Below are positions 54,431-62,734 of a DNA stretch of 64,000 nt, piece after piece (within the stretch, counting starts at the first letter, position 1; each line of letters opens with the position of its first letter). The translations under genes were made by a program, and so were the position numbers. Source of the stretch: Prolixibacteraceae bacterium. GTDB taxonomy: Bacteria; Bacteroidota; Bacteroidia; Bacteroidales; Prolixibacteraceae. The stretch covers positions 145,221 to 209,220 of the forward strand of contig DMSQ01000030.1 in NCBI GenBank assembly GCA_003457135.1. The letters are read 5' to 3'. Under the pieces are notes generated by a model that was not told where the DNA came from, made no database searches, and saw nothing but the letters and a program-made list of their open reading frames with translations.

Positions 54431-55773
54431 TGAAAAACGAAAAACAATATTACCAATTGGTTCCAGAGAAGGTATGTCAGTGTTTTACAACTATTGAAGA
54501 TTTGATACAACCGGAAATCAAAGGATATTCCAGCGATAACCTGAAAGAAGTCATTTCAATAGTTGCCTGCCATACCCGAAAGAATGAGGCATCTTCACAG
54601 CTACAAATGACATACATTAAAAAGCTGGTTGCTCAGGGTGACAAGTACCTTAAAGCACTAATTGATCTCAATATAATTCAACGATCAGGCAATGTAATTG
54701 TAGGCAAAACAAGCTATCAATACAATTTTGCTCCTGAATATCGGAGTAGGTATATTTCATTGCCTTTGAATAATGCGAAGTTAAAACGCCGGATTGAATT
54801 GACTCAAACTAAAATTAAAAAGGGAGTTTCAAAATCAATACGAGGCCATTCTGAACAGGTAAAATATTTAAGATGCTTAACAGTTGAACCCAGATACAAT
54901 GCGTTCATAGAGGCAAATTACAAAATCGAAACGGATCAGTATAATAGTATTGTTGCTTCAGCTACCCGAATATTAAATGGAGATATTTTTTATTCCATTG
55001 ACAGAACATCTGGTAGGTTTCATTCAAATGTTACGAATTTGGCCAAAGGGTTACGGCCGTTTTTGAGAATCAATAATGAACCACTGGTTAATCTGGATAT
55101 TAAAAACTCCCAGCCTTACTTATCGACGATACTTTTGACGAATCCCGGCAAAGTATCTTGGATGACTCAAAATCCTGCTTATGCTATGTTGCTACAATCA
55201 TTGAAAGTATCATTAAATCAAGACGTTAAGAAATATATTTTTTTGGTCATTAATGGCCGGATTTATGAATATTTGATGGATGAATTTGCAAAAGAAGGTA
55301 TGAAATTTAACCGGGATGAAACGAAACAGCAGATGTTAAGAATCCTGTTTGCCCGGAATCGGTCGCCAAAAGATGAGAGGAACAGACTAGCACGCCAAAT
55401 TTTCAAAAATTGCTTTCCAACTGTACACCGGATATTTTCTAAAATTAGAGGATCAGAGAAGGGGGATTCATTCCAGAACTTCAAAAGATTTGCTATCCTA
55501 CTTCAACGGATAGAAAGTTACCTGATGCTTGATGTTATCCTGAAAAGGATTTACAAGGAATTGCCCGGCACGATTGCGGTTACCGTGCATGATTCCATTA
55601 TGACCGGAGTATTGACAAACAACGTTGAGGCCGTCCGCAAAATAATGATTGAAGAACTGACGTATTTCGTTGGATTTGCACCCAATATTAAGATAGAAGG
55701 AATTATTGAGGGAATTAAGGAACATACAATCTATAACCAATATGTTGCTATAACCTCTGTAATTATCAACTAA
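54430..55773 (+). CDS. Divergent Pol A / single-subunit polymerase-superfamily protein
   Basis: A 447-residue protein that looks like a compact template-directed polymerase. The order of motifs fits the family A DNA polymerase and T7-type RNA polymerase superfamily: TSGRFHSNVTNLAKGLR (like the TGR-S-NLQN segment), motif A LDIKNSQPYL with Asp223, motif B RDETKQQMLRILFA with Arg295 and Lys299, and motif C VTVHDSIMTG with His387-Asp388. The N-terminal ~150 residues lack a visible 3'-5' exonuclease. It is coupled to the nuclease gene. DNA or RNA synthesis cannot be decided by eye. A TTG one codon upstream is the alternative start. Confidence 0.72.
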   Translation: MKNEKQYYQLVPEKVCQCFTTIEDLIQPEIKGYSSDNLKEVISIVACHTRKNEASSQLQMTYIKKLVAQGDKYLKALIDLNIIQRSGNVIVGKTSYQYNFAPEYRSRYISLPLNNAKLKRRIELTQTKIKKGVSKSIRGHSEQVKYLRCLTVEPRYNAFIEANYKIETDQYNSIVASATRILNGDIFYSIDRTSGRFHSNVTNLAKGLRPFLRINNEPLVNLDIKNSQPYLSTILLTNPGKVSWMTQNPAYAMLLQSLKVSLNQDVKKYIFLVINGRIYEYLMDEFAKEGMKFNRDETKQQMLRILFARNRSPKDERNRLARQIFKNCFPTVHRIFSKIRGSEKGDSFQNFKRFAILLQRIESYLMLDVILKRIYKELPGTIAVTVHDSIMTGVLTNNVEAVRKIMIEELTYFVGFAPNIKIEGIIEGIKEHTIYNQYVAITSVIIN

Positions 55774-55847
55774 TCAATTAAATGACTAAAAAAATTATAA
55801 AACAAAAAAAATCGAAATTTTCCAAAATTCATTTAAAAATCAAGTTT

Positions 55848-56255
55848 ATGAAAACTAAAGTTCAAAAATTCAATGGTTATGTTATCAATTTTAAATGGAG
55901 TAAGAATTATGGGTACATTCCAATGGCCGATGACTTACTTAGGGCAGTAGGTTTGCCAAATACCTCAAATCAATTGGATAAATTGTATGATCTTCTAAAT
56001 ACTCATCGGTTTGGTAAAGCGTTGAGGCTTATCTCATATCTTGACGATCTGACTGTAAAAATAGCTCAAAAGCGGCTTATCGACTATCTTCTATTGGATT
56101 CAGGGTGTAGAATTACTTGGGGTGGAAAATCCAAAGGATCTGATTTTACTTTTAACCGGGATCTTATTATCGGATTGACTGACGGTGTTTATCATACGAA
56201 TACAAATTTAGAAATGATCCAGAAGATCAATGAACTAGGATTCCAGATTGTTTAG
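55848..56255 (+). CDS. Hypothetical protein of the integrative element
   Basis: A 135-residue protein starting MKTKVQKFNGYVINF, with MADDLLRAVGLPNTSNQLDKLYDLL and a C-terminal SGCRITWGGKSKGSDFTFNRD. No family is recognised; no membrane segment or signal. An ATG at 55782 would add 22 very lysine-rich residues and place the start 8 bp after the polymerase stop; the leader there is almost pure A/T, so the inner start is preferred with low certainty. It is the last plus-strand gene of the replication module. Confidence 0.6.
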   Translation: MKTKVQKFNGYVINFKWSKNYGYIPMADDLLRAVGLPNTSNQLDKLYDLLNTHRFGKALRLISYLDDLTVKIAQKRLIDYLLLDSGCRITWGGKSKGSDFTFNRDLIIGLTDGVYHTNTNLEMIQKINELGFQIV

Positions 56256-56358
56256 ATTGGAAAGTATGATCAAAAGGAATAGTAGAACGATCTACTGTTC
56301 CTTTTTCTGTTTCTTCTCTACTAACATCTTGTCGATATTTCAACTGATTTTTGATATT

Positions 56359-56832
56359 TCATTCTCCAATTTTTATATCCTGTTTAAGCTTCTGGTTATG
56401 TTCCGCTTGTCTTAAATCTTCAAAATCAAGAAACATTTCTATGCTTACAAGCATTTTGGTGCCACCAGTTTCTTCTACCTTTTTTTTAATCAACTGATCT
56501 ATAAACTTCAATGCTTCTTGCTTCGTCATGGTATTGTCCAATGTCATTAGGTATTCACTATGTTCCTTCCTCTGTTGTAGAATGTATTCCATATTCCGAA
56601 CAATCTCCATTCTCGTTAATCCTGTTTCCAATTCCAGTTTACTGATCAAGTTCCTAAACTGTTCCAGTGTTATTGGATGTCTATTCGGATTTACCTGATT
56701 GTGAGCGTCGAAGTGTTCCTGAATCTGCTTGTCGATCTTGTCCCAATTCTTTGGCGACTTCTGAAATTGTGCCACTGTTTTCATTTTGGCCTCTGTCACT
56801 TCCTGATGTGCCTTACTTAGATATTTCTTCAT
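56359..56832 (-). CDS. Hypothetical coiled-coil protein
   Basis: A 157-residue, charged, almost wholly helical protein without membrane segments or signal. Recognisable parts are MKKYLSKAHQEVTEAKMKTV at the start, TLEQFRNLISKLELETGLTRMEIVRNMEYILQQRKEH in the centre and TKQEALKFIDQLIKKKVEE toward the end. Family unknown. Two of the three structured-RNA copies lie directly upstream (56864-57066), on the same strand, so the gene may be transcribed from or regulated through them. Confidence 0.7.
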   Translation of the reverse strand: MKKYLSKAHQEVTEAKMKTVAQFQKSPKNWDKIDKQIQEHFDAHNQVNPNRHPITLEQFRNLISKLELETGLTRMEIVRNMEYILQQRKEHSEYLMTLDNTMTKQEALKFIDQLIKKKVEETGGTKMLVSIEMFLDFEDLRQAEHNQKLKQDIKIGE

Positions 56833-56863
56833 TTTGATTGGTTTTTACAATTTAGTGAAACAA

Positions 56864-56947
56864 GCTGAACGCGAGGACGGGCAACTCCTCATACAGACCC
56901 CTGATAAATCAGAAGCGGCGGCAGCCCTTTCCACTCTTCCGCTCAGC
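56864..56947 (-). ncRNA. Structured RNA element, copy 1
   Basis: Minus-strand copy of a repeated structured sequence. The closing stem is GCTGAGCG pairing with the 3' CG-GTTCAGC arm; an inner stem is GGGC with GCCC; a hairpin CTTCTGA-TTTA-TCAGGGG follows, then the conserved single-stranded GGTCTGTATGAGGA. Relative to the other copies the stems differ by paired changes. It lies 32 bp before the start of the coiled-coil gene. The upstream promoter-like box is weaker here (CAAAAC at 56971-56976 on the plus strand). Confidence 0.65.
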
Positions 56948-56988
56948 TTTTATTATTACTAGTACCTTTTCAAAACATCAATAAAATA

Positions 56989-57066
56989 GCCAGACGTGAG
57001 GACGGCCACTTCCTCATACAGACCCCCGAAGGAGCGGCAGCAGGCCTTTCTACTCTTACGTCCGGC
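56989..57066 (-). ncRNA. Structured RNA element, copy 2
   Basis: Closing stem GCCGGACG with CGTCTGGC (8 pairs, one G-U), inner stem GGCC with GGCC, and a hairpin CTCC-TTCG-GGGG with a UUCG tetraloop. The unpaired segments GAGTAGAAAGG and GGTCTGTATGAGGA are shared with the other copies. On the minus strand a TACCTTTG box (57093-57086) lies exactly 20 bp upstream, a full match to the TAnnTTTG -7 element. A weak T-rich tail (TATTTTATTG) follows. It lies in tandem with copy 1. Confidence 0.7.
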
Positions 57067-57085
57067 ATTTATTTTTCTTATGGAA

Positions 57086-57093
57086 CAAAGGTA
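57086..57093 (-). promoter_or_regulatory. -7 box (TACCTTTG) 20 bp upstream of structured RNA copy 2
   Basis: The plus strand reads CAAAGGTA, the exact complement of a TAnnTTTG element on the minus strand. Copy 3 has CAAAAGAA (58050-58057) at the same 20-bp distance, one base off the consensus. No -33 TTTG is evident. Confidence 0.5.
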
Positions 57094-57152
57094 AGCTATT
57101 GTGCTGTATTTGAAGTTTTTAATGATAACGCATAACACCTTTTTTTGTGGTC

Positions 57153-57797
57153 TTATTGTTTTTTCATCCATCCTATTGAATGCTCGAATAGCAAATAATA
57201 GCTTGTCGTTTTGAAGGTTGTCATTTTATAAACAAAACAGCTCCCATTGCCGAAATAAACTATTATTGGAAGGTCTTCTTTTTTTTCCCAATCAATATCT
57301 AACCATACAAATCTAATTTCTCTCCTTTTGTAATCAACTTCACAACTAAATTTATAACTCTCTACACTAATACCAGTATAATCTATAATATTATACTCGC
57401 CATAGTGGCCATTAAAATCACTCCTTTCAAATACAATTTCATGTTTTCCAACAATCCATTTCCCAAGGATCGAAATACGGTGAAAATATTTATTTGCAAT
57501 CATAACATTAAACCATACAAATACTACATTATAAAAACAGACCATCAAGAATCCTATGAATTCTAAATATGAACCTTCTTCCAAATATGGCTTTACTGCA
57601 CCGCATCCAAATAACCCAAACGAACACAGCATAAATCCTAAAATATAAATGAACAAACTCTTTTTCTCAAACATCGATTCATTTTCACCATGATCAATCA
57701 ATCTAATACGATTATCAAACTCTACATTTATTTTAGAAGCAATAAAATAACAGGAAAACCCTGCCAGAATCAAAATAAAGCCTACTATTTTTTCCAT
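57153..57797 (-). CDS. Hypothetical membrane protein of the integrative element
   Basis: A 214-residue protein with three or four hydrophobic segments in the first half (KIVGFILILAGFSCYFIA; SLFIYILGFMLCSFGLFG; FIGFLMVCFYNVVFVWF) and a soluble beta-rich C-terminal half rich in aromatic and charged residues. The frame opens at 57878, but the ATG at 57797 (MEKIVGF) places the first helix at the start and is preferred. No family recognised. Structured RNA copy 3 lies upstream and copies 2 and 1 downstream, all on the same strand. The DNA is very AT-rich. Confidence 0.7.
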   Translation of the reverse strand: MEKIVGFILILAGFSCYFIASKINVEFDNRIRLIDHGENESMFEKKSLFIYILGFMLCSFGLFGCGAVKPYLEEGSYLEFIGFLMVCFYNVVFVWFNVMIANKYFHRISILGKWIVGKHEIVFERSDFNGHYGEYNIIDYTGISVESYKFSCEVDYKRREIRFVWLDIDWEKKEDLPIIVYFGNGSCFVYKMTTFKTTSYYLLFEHSIGWMKKQ

Positions 57798-57952
57798 TTC
57801 ATGGTGCCACATACCCTTAATGTTTAGCGTGTTTTTTACTGGTTTATCTCCCATCATCCCGGTCTGGATAATCCTCACTAAGCTGACCCTTTTTCCTCCC
57901 TTCCTACTGGCTTATGTTATTATTGATGTTCCTCCAAAATATTAAAAAACAA

Positions 57953-58030
57953 GCCGGACGTTAGGGCGGCCAATTCCTCATACAGACCCCCGAAGGAGCG
58001 GCAGCAGGCCTTTCTACTCTTCCGTCTGGC
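57953..58030 (-). ncRNA. Structured RNA element, copy 3
   Basis: Almost identical in the core to copy 2. The closing stem is GCCAGACG with CGTCCGGC, the inner stem GGCC with GGCC, and the hairpin CTCC-TTCG-GGGG. It is followed by the T-run TTGTTTTTT, so the end looks like an intrinsic terminator. A TTCTTTTG box on the minus strand (58057-58050) lies 20 bp upstream, as for copy 2. It fills the gap between the two membrane-protein genes, each of which is on the minus strand. Confidence 0.7.
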
Positions 58031-58107
58031 ATTTCTTTTTATAATGACACAAAAGAAACTTTCCTTCCGAATTTGAATAATTTAGAGATAAATAGTTAAA
58101 CAGGTTC

Positions 58108-59391
58108 TCATTGAATATTTATTTGTTTTGCCTCTCCAGTTTTTTTGTCAATAACAAGCCCATGTTGATATTCATATCTTCCATTATCCTTATTTACAAA
58201 ATAGTAGGTTCCACAAAATATCAATCCTACAAGTATAATTGAGAAACAAATCCAGAATGTTGATGTTGGTTTTTTCATGATTTGATTAGGTGTTATAATA
58301 TGAATTTTATCTTCTTTAATTAATCTGTCTTTTAGTTTATTCATTGCTTGTGCTACCGGAAGCATTTTGTCTAATATTTCAATGATAAAATCGCCATTTG
58401 GTCGTTTAACGAAAACCTCATGTTCGTTTGCCAATGTTGGAGTCCTAATTTTGTGATACTGATTATAGATTTTAGTTTTAGCCTTACCAGAATCAAACAT
58501 TTCTTCACTTGGTTTATCCAATGTCATTTCCCATTCATTGGATCCGTCAGGTAATTCAACCCTTAAATAGTAAACCTGCTTCAGTTGGTAGAATTTCTGA
58601 AATTCAGGACCGTAGTTTCCACCTACTAAGTTTAACAATGATGTTTTAACCTCATTGTCAATTTGCTCACCAATGGCTTTAAATGCTATTTGCTGAAGGT
58701 ATGCTAAAGGGGTCTCAGCAAAGACAGTTCTGCCTTTGGCTCTAATTATTGAATGACAATTTCGTTCATTCCATCCTGGAAATGGTACAAAATATTTATA
58801 TCGCTTGATCATCACATTTGCTTGAATTTCAGATATGGAGTAACCTTTCTGCCATGCTAATACTATTTCATTTGTTGCACTCTTCATGTTTTTCCAGAAT
58901 GTAATAACCATTGATTTTGTTGCTATTGCTTCAAATTCATCAACAATTGCCTGAGCAAGTTTTTCTGGATTCTCAATTGTCTTTTTAGAATCAAAATACC
59001 TTATCCCTAAATAATCTTTATGTGCCAATTCCACTTCTTTCATTTGTATACTTATAATATCTGCTTTTTCATTAGCTTCTCTCCATTTGTCAAATTCTTT
59101 TTCTCGTAGATCTGGATAAAGTTCTAATACATGTTTACAAATGATATAAACAACAATAGCATCTATTTGAAGCCCCATTAATGAAAAAGCCGATACATTA
59201 CTAATTATTGGCGTAATCCTGTGTTTACTAAAAGATTTAGCCATTACTTTCATCCGCACATGGGCAAGATTCATTTCCTGGGTTAGTTTCATCTGATCCA
59301 TTACCTTACCGCTAAGCTTATTAACTTTTTCTTCAAGCTTATAACAAGGTAGAAATCGGTATTTTACAAATAATGAATTGATTTTTTGCAT
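58108..59391 (-). CDS. Hypothetical protein with a C-terminal membrane anchor
   Basis: A 427-residue protein of unknown family. Most of it is soluble and helical (about 1-380), with a hydrophobic patch at about 65-90 (VSAFSLMGLQIDAIVVYIICKHVLELYP). One clear membrane helix lies near the end (STFWICFSIILVGLIFCGTYYFV, about 378-400), followed by a short polar tail. This suggests a tail-anchored or single-span protein facing the cytoplasm. It is followed by structured RNA copy 3 and lies downstream of the DUF932 gene, with which it may be co-transcribed (68-bp gap). Confidence 0.72.
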   Translation of the reverse strand: MQKINSLFVKYRFLPCYKLEEKVNKLSGKVMDQMKLTQEMNLAHVRMKVMAKSFSKHRITPIISNVSAFSLMGLQIDAIVVYIICKHVLELYPDLREKEFDKWREANEKADIISIQMKEVELAHKDYLGIRYFDSKKTIENPEKLAQAIVDEFEAIATKSMVITFWKNMKSATNEIVLAWQKGYSISEIQANVMIKRYKYFVPFPGWNERNCHSIIRAKGRTVFAETPLAYLQQIAFKAIGEQIDNEVKTSLLNLVGGNYGPEFQKFYQLKQVYYLRVELPDGSNEWEMTLDKPSEEMFDSGKAKTKIYNQYHKIRTPTLANEHEVFVKRPNGDFIIEILDKMLPVAQAMNKLKDRLIKEDKIHIITPNQIMKKPTSTFWICFSIILVGLIFCGTYYFVNKDNGRYEYQHGLVIDKKTGEAKQINIQ

Positions 59392-59459
59392 TTCTAATAT
59401 CCTGTCTAATTTCTAATTATTTCTTTTATAATAGGTATTGGCTTGCACTTATTAACATT

Positions 59460-60467
59460 TTAATTCAATTCCCATTCAAGCTTTGTGTGTTGCCTAATCC
59501 TTTCCAACTTATCAATGGTTTCTCTCAGATAATTGGTATACTCAAAGCCTTTATCCTTTGTGATATTTGAGAAATCATCCATCCAGTCGGTTGGTTTTGA
59601 AAAGTAGGAGCGAACATTGAAATAATACCCTGTCAGGTTCCGATATTGGTCCTGATGTGAAACTATGTCGGTAACCAAATTAAACGCTGCATAGGCATTT
59701 GAACCCAATTCAGTGGTATATCTCGCTGTAAGAATCTTTGTCAGTTCCATCAAGTTTTGAAGTGAATTAATCTTCTTATTTACTTGGTTGTCTTTTGGCA
59801 ATTCAAGATTGATATTAAGGATTTGGCACACCAAGGCGAACATGAGTTCTTTGGGAACCGGATAATCCCGAAGGCTTACACATTGATCGGCAAACAGGCC
59901 GAAAGCCGCCTCAATCTGCTTTGCATCGCTCCTTATTTCCATCTTATTGCTTCGGTTGTGAATGTACTTCAGTTTCATCGTGTCTTTGTTGAACAGCACA
60001 CCATTAGAACACAATTTCCTAACAAATCCAATTTCAAACGACAATGCCACGGAACGATTGTAACTGTTGGTTGTCCGAAGGAATGGCAACCAGGTTTCCT
60101 GATCCCAAACTTTGAAATTAACTGATTCATGGATCAGGTCGATGTGTGCCGAAGCCTTTGAGTTGGGGGCAACCACTTTGTAAGGGATCAATTCATCGGC
60201 ATTTACCGAAGGATAGATTTGAGCAAAGATTTCTTTGCCCATTTCAACAGCCTTCTGATTGCTGATGAGTTGATAGTTTTTGCTGACAATTGAAATGATC
60301 TGACCGTTGGATTGGTTCACAACAGCCCGGTAATCGGGTGTTCCAATCGGCAGGTTGAACAGTGTGTTTGGAAACCTGAAATCGGAATAAACGTCCTGTA
60401 ATTTCACATTAAACAAGACTTCACTTAGATTATGTGTCGGACTTCTAAAATCAATAGGCTTATTCAT
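59460..60467 (-). CDS. DUF932 (phage/plasmid-related) protein
   Basis: A 335-residue protein resembling the DUF932 family, found on phages and plasmids and without a settled function. Landmarks: YRAVVNQSNGQIISIVSKNYQLISNQKAVEMG near the start, then LPFLRTTNSYNRSVALSFEIGFVRKLCSNGVLF, and the late YTTELGSNAYAAFNLVTDIVSH. The frame opens at 60542; the ATG at 60467 (MNKPIDFRSP) is preferred because it overlaps the stop of a short upstream frame. It stands between the vWA gene and the membrane-anchored protein, all leftward. Confidence 0.8.
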   Translation of the reverse strand: MNKPIDFRSPTHNLSEVLFNVKLQDVYSDFRFPNTLFNLPIGTPDYRAVVNQSNGQIISIVSKNYQLISNQKAVEMGKEIFAQIYPSVNADELIPYKVVAPNSKASAHIDLIHESVNFKVWDQETWLPFLRTTNSYNRSVALSFEIGFVRKLCSNGVLFNKDTMKLKYIHNRSNKMEIRSDAKQIEAAFGLFADQCVSLRDYPVPKELMFALVCQILNINLELPKDNQVNKKINSLQNLMELTKILTARYTTELGSNAYAAFNLVTDIVSHQDQYRNLTGYYFNVRSYFSKPTDWMDDFSNITKDKGFEYTNYLRETIDKLERIRQHTKLEWELN

Positions 60468-60594
60468 GGTTAGTTTGTATTTGGGGTTTAGATTTGATCT
60501 TTTCAAAAACAAAGTTCTGCACCTCTTTCCGGGGAATTGCATCCTTCATTAAAATTACAGCTATTTTATCAATATCTTGATTAGTTGTCTCCAT
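60460..60594 (-). CDS. Possible 44-residue protein overlapping the DUF932 start
   Basis: A short frame opens with ATG at 60594 (METTNQDIDKIAVILMKDA) and ends at a TAA (60462-60460) that overlaps the first codons of the DUF932 gene by 8 bp, the usual form of translational coupling. The peptide is charged and helical. It fills most of the gap between the vWA and DUF932 genes. There is no family evidence, so it may be chance. Confidence 0.4.
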   Translation of the reverse strand: METTNQDIDKIAVILMKDAIPRKEVQNFVFEKIKSKPQIQTNHE

Positions 60595-60623
60595 ATTTTT
60601 TTGATTAATACATCAGTAAACAT

Positions 60624-61220
60624 TCATTGCTTTTGTTTCTTCTGTTTATGCACCATTTCACTCAAGCTATACCTAATTTCATCGTCCATTACTTCAAGTC
60701 CAACTTTATCTAGAGTGATTCCTACCAAATATTTTTCAGAAAGATTCAACCGGCTTTGATAGATGAGCTTATCCTCATACCGGCAAAAGAATTTGACATC
60801 CCATCCATTTTTTTCAGCCTGATTAAGTTTGAATTTAATATCCTCAGCCCGGTAATGTTTAGAGGCATTTTCAAGCCCATCCGTAAAAATGGCAAAGAAC
60901 ACCTGATCGCCGGGTTCGGATAGTTCTGTAATTTTCACAAACGATGCTCCAATGGCATCATACAGGGCAGTGCAACAATCAGGCTGGTAATCGGCATCAG
61001 TTAATTTCTTGATTAGATCAACATTCTGGTCAATAAACTTGAAATCAACCGAATCATTAAAAGCACACAGGGTAAGTTTGATGTTTGATTCAGGTTCTTC
61101 TTTTTTCAGTTTCAATATCATATCCACCTGCTCATTAAAACTGAGGATAACTTCCTTTTTGAGGTCACTCATTGAACCACTCTGGTCAAGAATTAGAATG
61201 TAATGGATCGCATTTTTCAT
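60624..61220 (-). CDS. von Willebrand factor A (vWA) domain protein
   Basis: A 198-residue protein that is almost only a vWA domain. The metal-ion-dependent adhesion site is complete: DQSGSMSD near the N-terminus, the Thr of CCTALYDAIG, and TDGLENASKHY. There is no signal or membrane segment, so it is cytoplasmic and may be a partner-binding adaptor. The frame opens at 61325, but the ATG at 61220 (MKNAIHYILILDQSGS) fits the fold. It is divergent from the sigma-like gene and leads the leftward set with DUF932. Confidence 0.85.
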   Translation of the reverse strand: MKNAIHYILILDQSGSMSDLKKEVILSFNEQVDMILKLKKEEPESNIKLTLCAFNDSVDFKFIDQNVDLIKKLTDADYQPDCCTALYDAIGASFVKITELSEPGDQVFFAIFTDGLENASKHYRAEDIKFKLNQAEKNGWDVKFFCRYEDKLIYQSRLNLSEKYLVGITLDKVGLEVMDDEIRYSLSEMVHKQKKQKQ

Positions 61221-61295
61221 GGTAAAGATTTTAGTATTTACCATTAATGTTGAAAAGATTAAAATGTCACCCTTCCTTTTGGCATTTTTTTGAAG

Positions 61296-61303
61296 TATTT
61301 TTG
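61296..61303 (+). promoter_or_regulatory. Candidate -7 box (TATTTTTG) for the sigma-like gene
   Basis: An exact TAnnTTTG match, 24 bp before the ATG at 61328. The nearest TTTG upstream (61278-61281) is only 14 bp away, so the -33 element is uncertain. Confidence 0.4.
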
Positions 61304-61327
61304 ATTGACACTTCAAATGCTTCAATC

Positions 61328-62203
61328 ATGGACTTAACAAACAATCAATGGGATTTGGCCGATCAGGAATTAAACCACTGGCTAAATGGGGATACAAATA
61401 AAAGTCCTATTCCTCTTTCAGAAATATTAAAGTCAGCATACCTTACTTTCCGGCAGAAACAAATTGAGCGATTTAGCCATTTATGCAAACAAGCATTTGA
61501 ATATTATCAGGTACAGCAAAGAAAAAGAGAGCAGAAATCACTTGAAGACGTACTAAGCATTGGTTTTGACTCACTTATTCACGAAGTGGAGGAAGGATAT
61601 AATATTCCAATGTTTAGCAAAATTTCCCGCTCTATAAAGGATTTAAATGAATGGACAAGAATAAATAATGACAGAATAATTAATGGTATTACTGACGGTG
61701 ATCGGGGTATCTTTAATGATTTGTATGAATATGAATTTCCAAAGGTTGTAAAACTGATAATCAACAATTCAGGCAGTGTTGATGCAGCAAAGGATGTGTT
61801 TCAAGATGCCTTAGTCATACTCATTGAAAAGGTTTATACCAATAAACTTGATCTGACTTGTACGATAAGTACTTACTTGTATTCTATTTGCCGGTTTTTA
61901 TGGATGGATCAACTCCGGCAAAACAAAAGAGAAATACCACTTAAAGATGATTATAGCCACCTTTTTGCCGACATAACTATCACAGAGTTTGAAAACACGC
62001 CGGATATTTATGAGGATGTAAATAATGCCATTGAAATCCTTGGCGATCCCTGCAAACAATTACTCGAATGTTTCTATTACAAAAATCTTAGTTGGGATGA
62101 AATTGCCAGTTCGCTAGGTTATGCCAATGCTGCCAGTGCCAGGAACCAGAAATACAAATGTCTGGAAAGGATTCGGAGTAAGGTGAATTTGGATCAAGTG
62201 TAA
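61328..62203 (+). CDS. Sigma-70/ECF-like factor with a long N-terminal extension
   Basis: A 291-residue protein. Residues about 120-202 resemble sigma region 2 (GDRGIFNDLYEYEFPKVV, DAAKDVFQDALVILIEKV, STYLYSICRFLWMDQLRQNK), and about 230-288 region 4 (LECFYYKNLSWDEIASSLGYANAASARNQKYKCLERIR). The first ~115 residues are not part of the sigma fold and are unknown. The frame opens at 61247, but the ATG at 61328 follows the promoter-like box. Element-encoded sigma factors may direct transcription of the element's own genes; this is inference. No anti-sigma gene is adjacent. Confidence 0.85.
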   Translation: MDLTNNQWDLADQELNHWLNGDTNKSPIPLSEILKSAYLTFRQKQIERFSHLCKQAFEYYQVQQRKREQKSLEDVLSIGFDSLIHEVEEGYNIPMFSKISRSIKDLNEWTRINNDRIINGITDGDRGIFNDLYEYEFPKVVKLIINNSGSVDAAKDVFQDALVILIEKVYTNKLDLTCTISTYLYSICRFLWMDQLRQNKREIPLKDDYSHLFADITITEFENTPDIYEDVNNAIEILGDPCKQLLECFYYKNLSWDEIASSLGYANAASARNQKYKCLERIRSKVNLDQV

Positions 62204-62734
62204 TATTCGTATGTCAATATTTATTCATAGAAGATGATATAATAATCTGAAGCATTCAATGACAATGATGAATAATTTGTAATTGACAGCCTTGGGAGAA
62301 AGGCAGTTTTAAGCTTGTGCGAATTTGTGATTTAATATTTTTCAGTTGTCAATTTTCACTAAATATGATCCATTTTCACTCAATTTTTTATCTAAATTTC
62401 TCACTTTAAAAACTCGCAAGTAACATTTTAATCACGAAATAATACACAGATATCCAGACGGTTATGTACCTAAACAATCATCTATTTTTATTACATTGTA
62501 ACCATTGTTACTGATGTTAATTTCAACAGGTTTTTAATGTTATTGTGTTAGTATCACTCACATTATCAAGCCAATACAGTCTTGATATAACTAATTTAGT
62601 CTACATGTTATCACAGTATGTTAATAATGTATGGAAGCTTGATTTTTATAACATCGGAATTTCAACCTTTACGTCTATAATAGTGATGTTTAAAAATAAA
62701 AACTAAACAGGTTTTGAAGGCGATATTAAAAGGA

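Noticed and set aside
54430..57066. Retron-like system (structured RNA plus polymerase)
   Set aside because: The polymerase has Pol A-type motifs (HD) and no reverse-transcriptase YxDD, and the RNA copies are on the opposite strand 1 kb or more away.
56864..58030. Integron-type attC sites between gene cassettes
   Set aside because: The elements are palindromic and lie between genes, but the attC ends (RYYYAAC and GTTRRRY) are not both present, and no integron-type integrase is seen.
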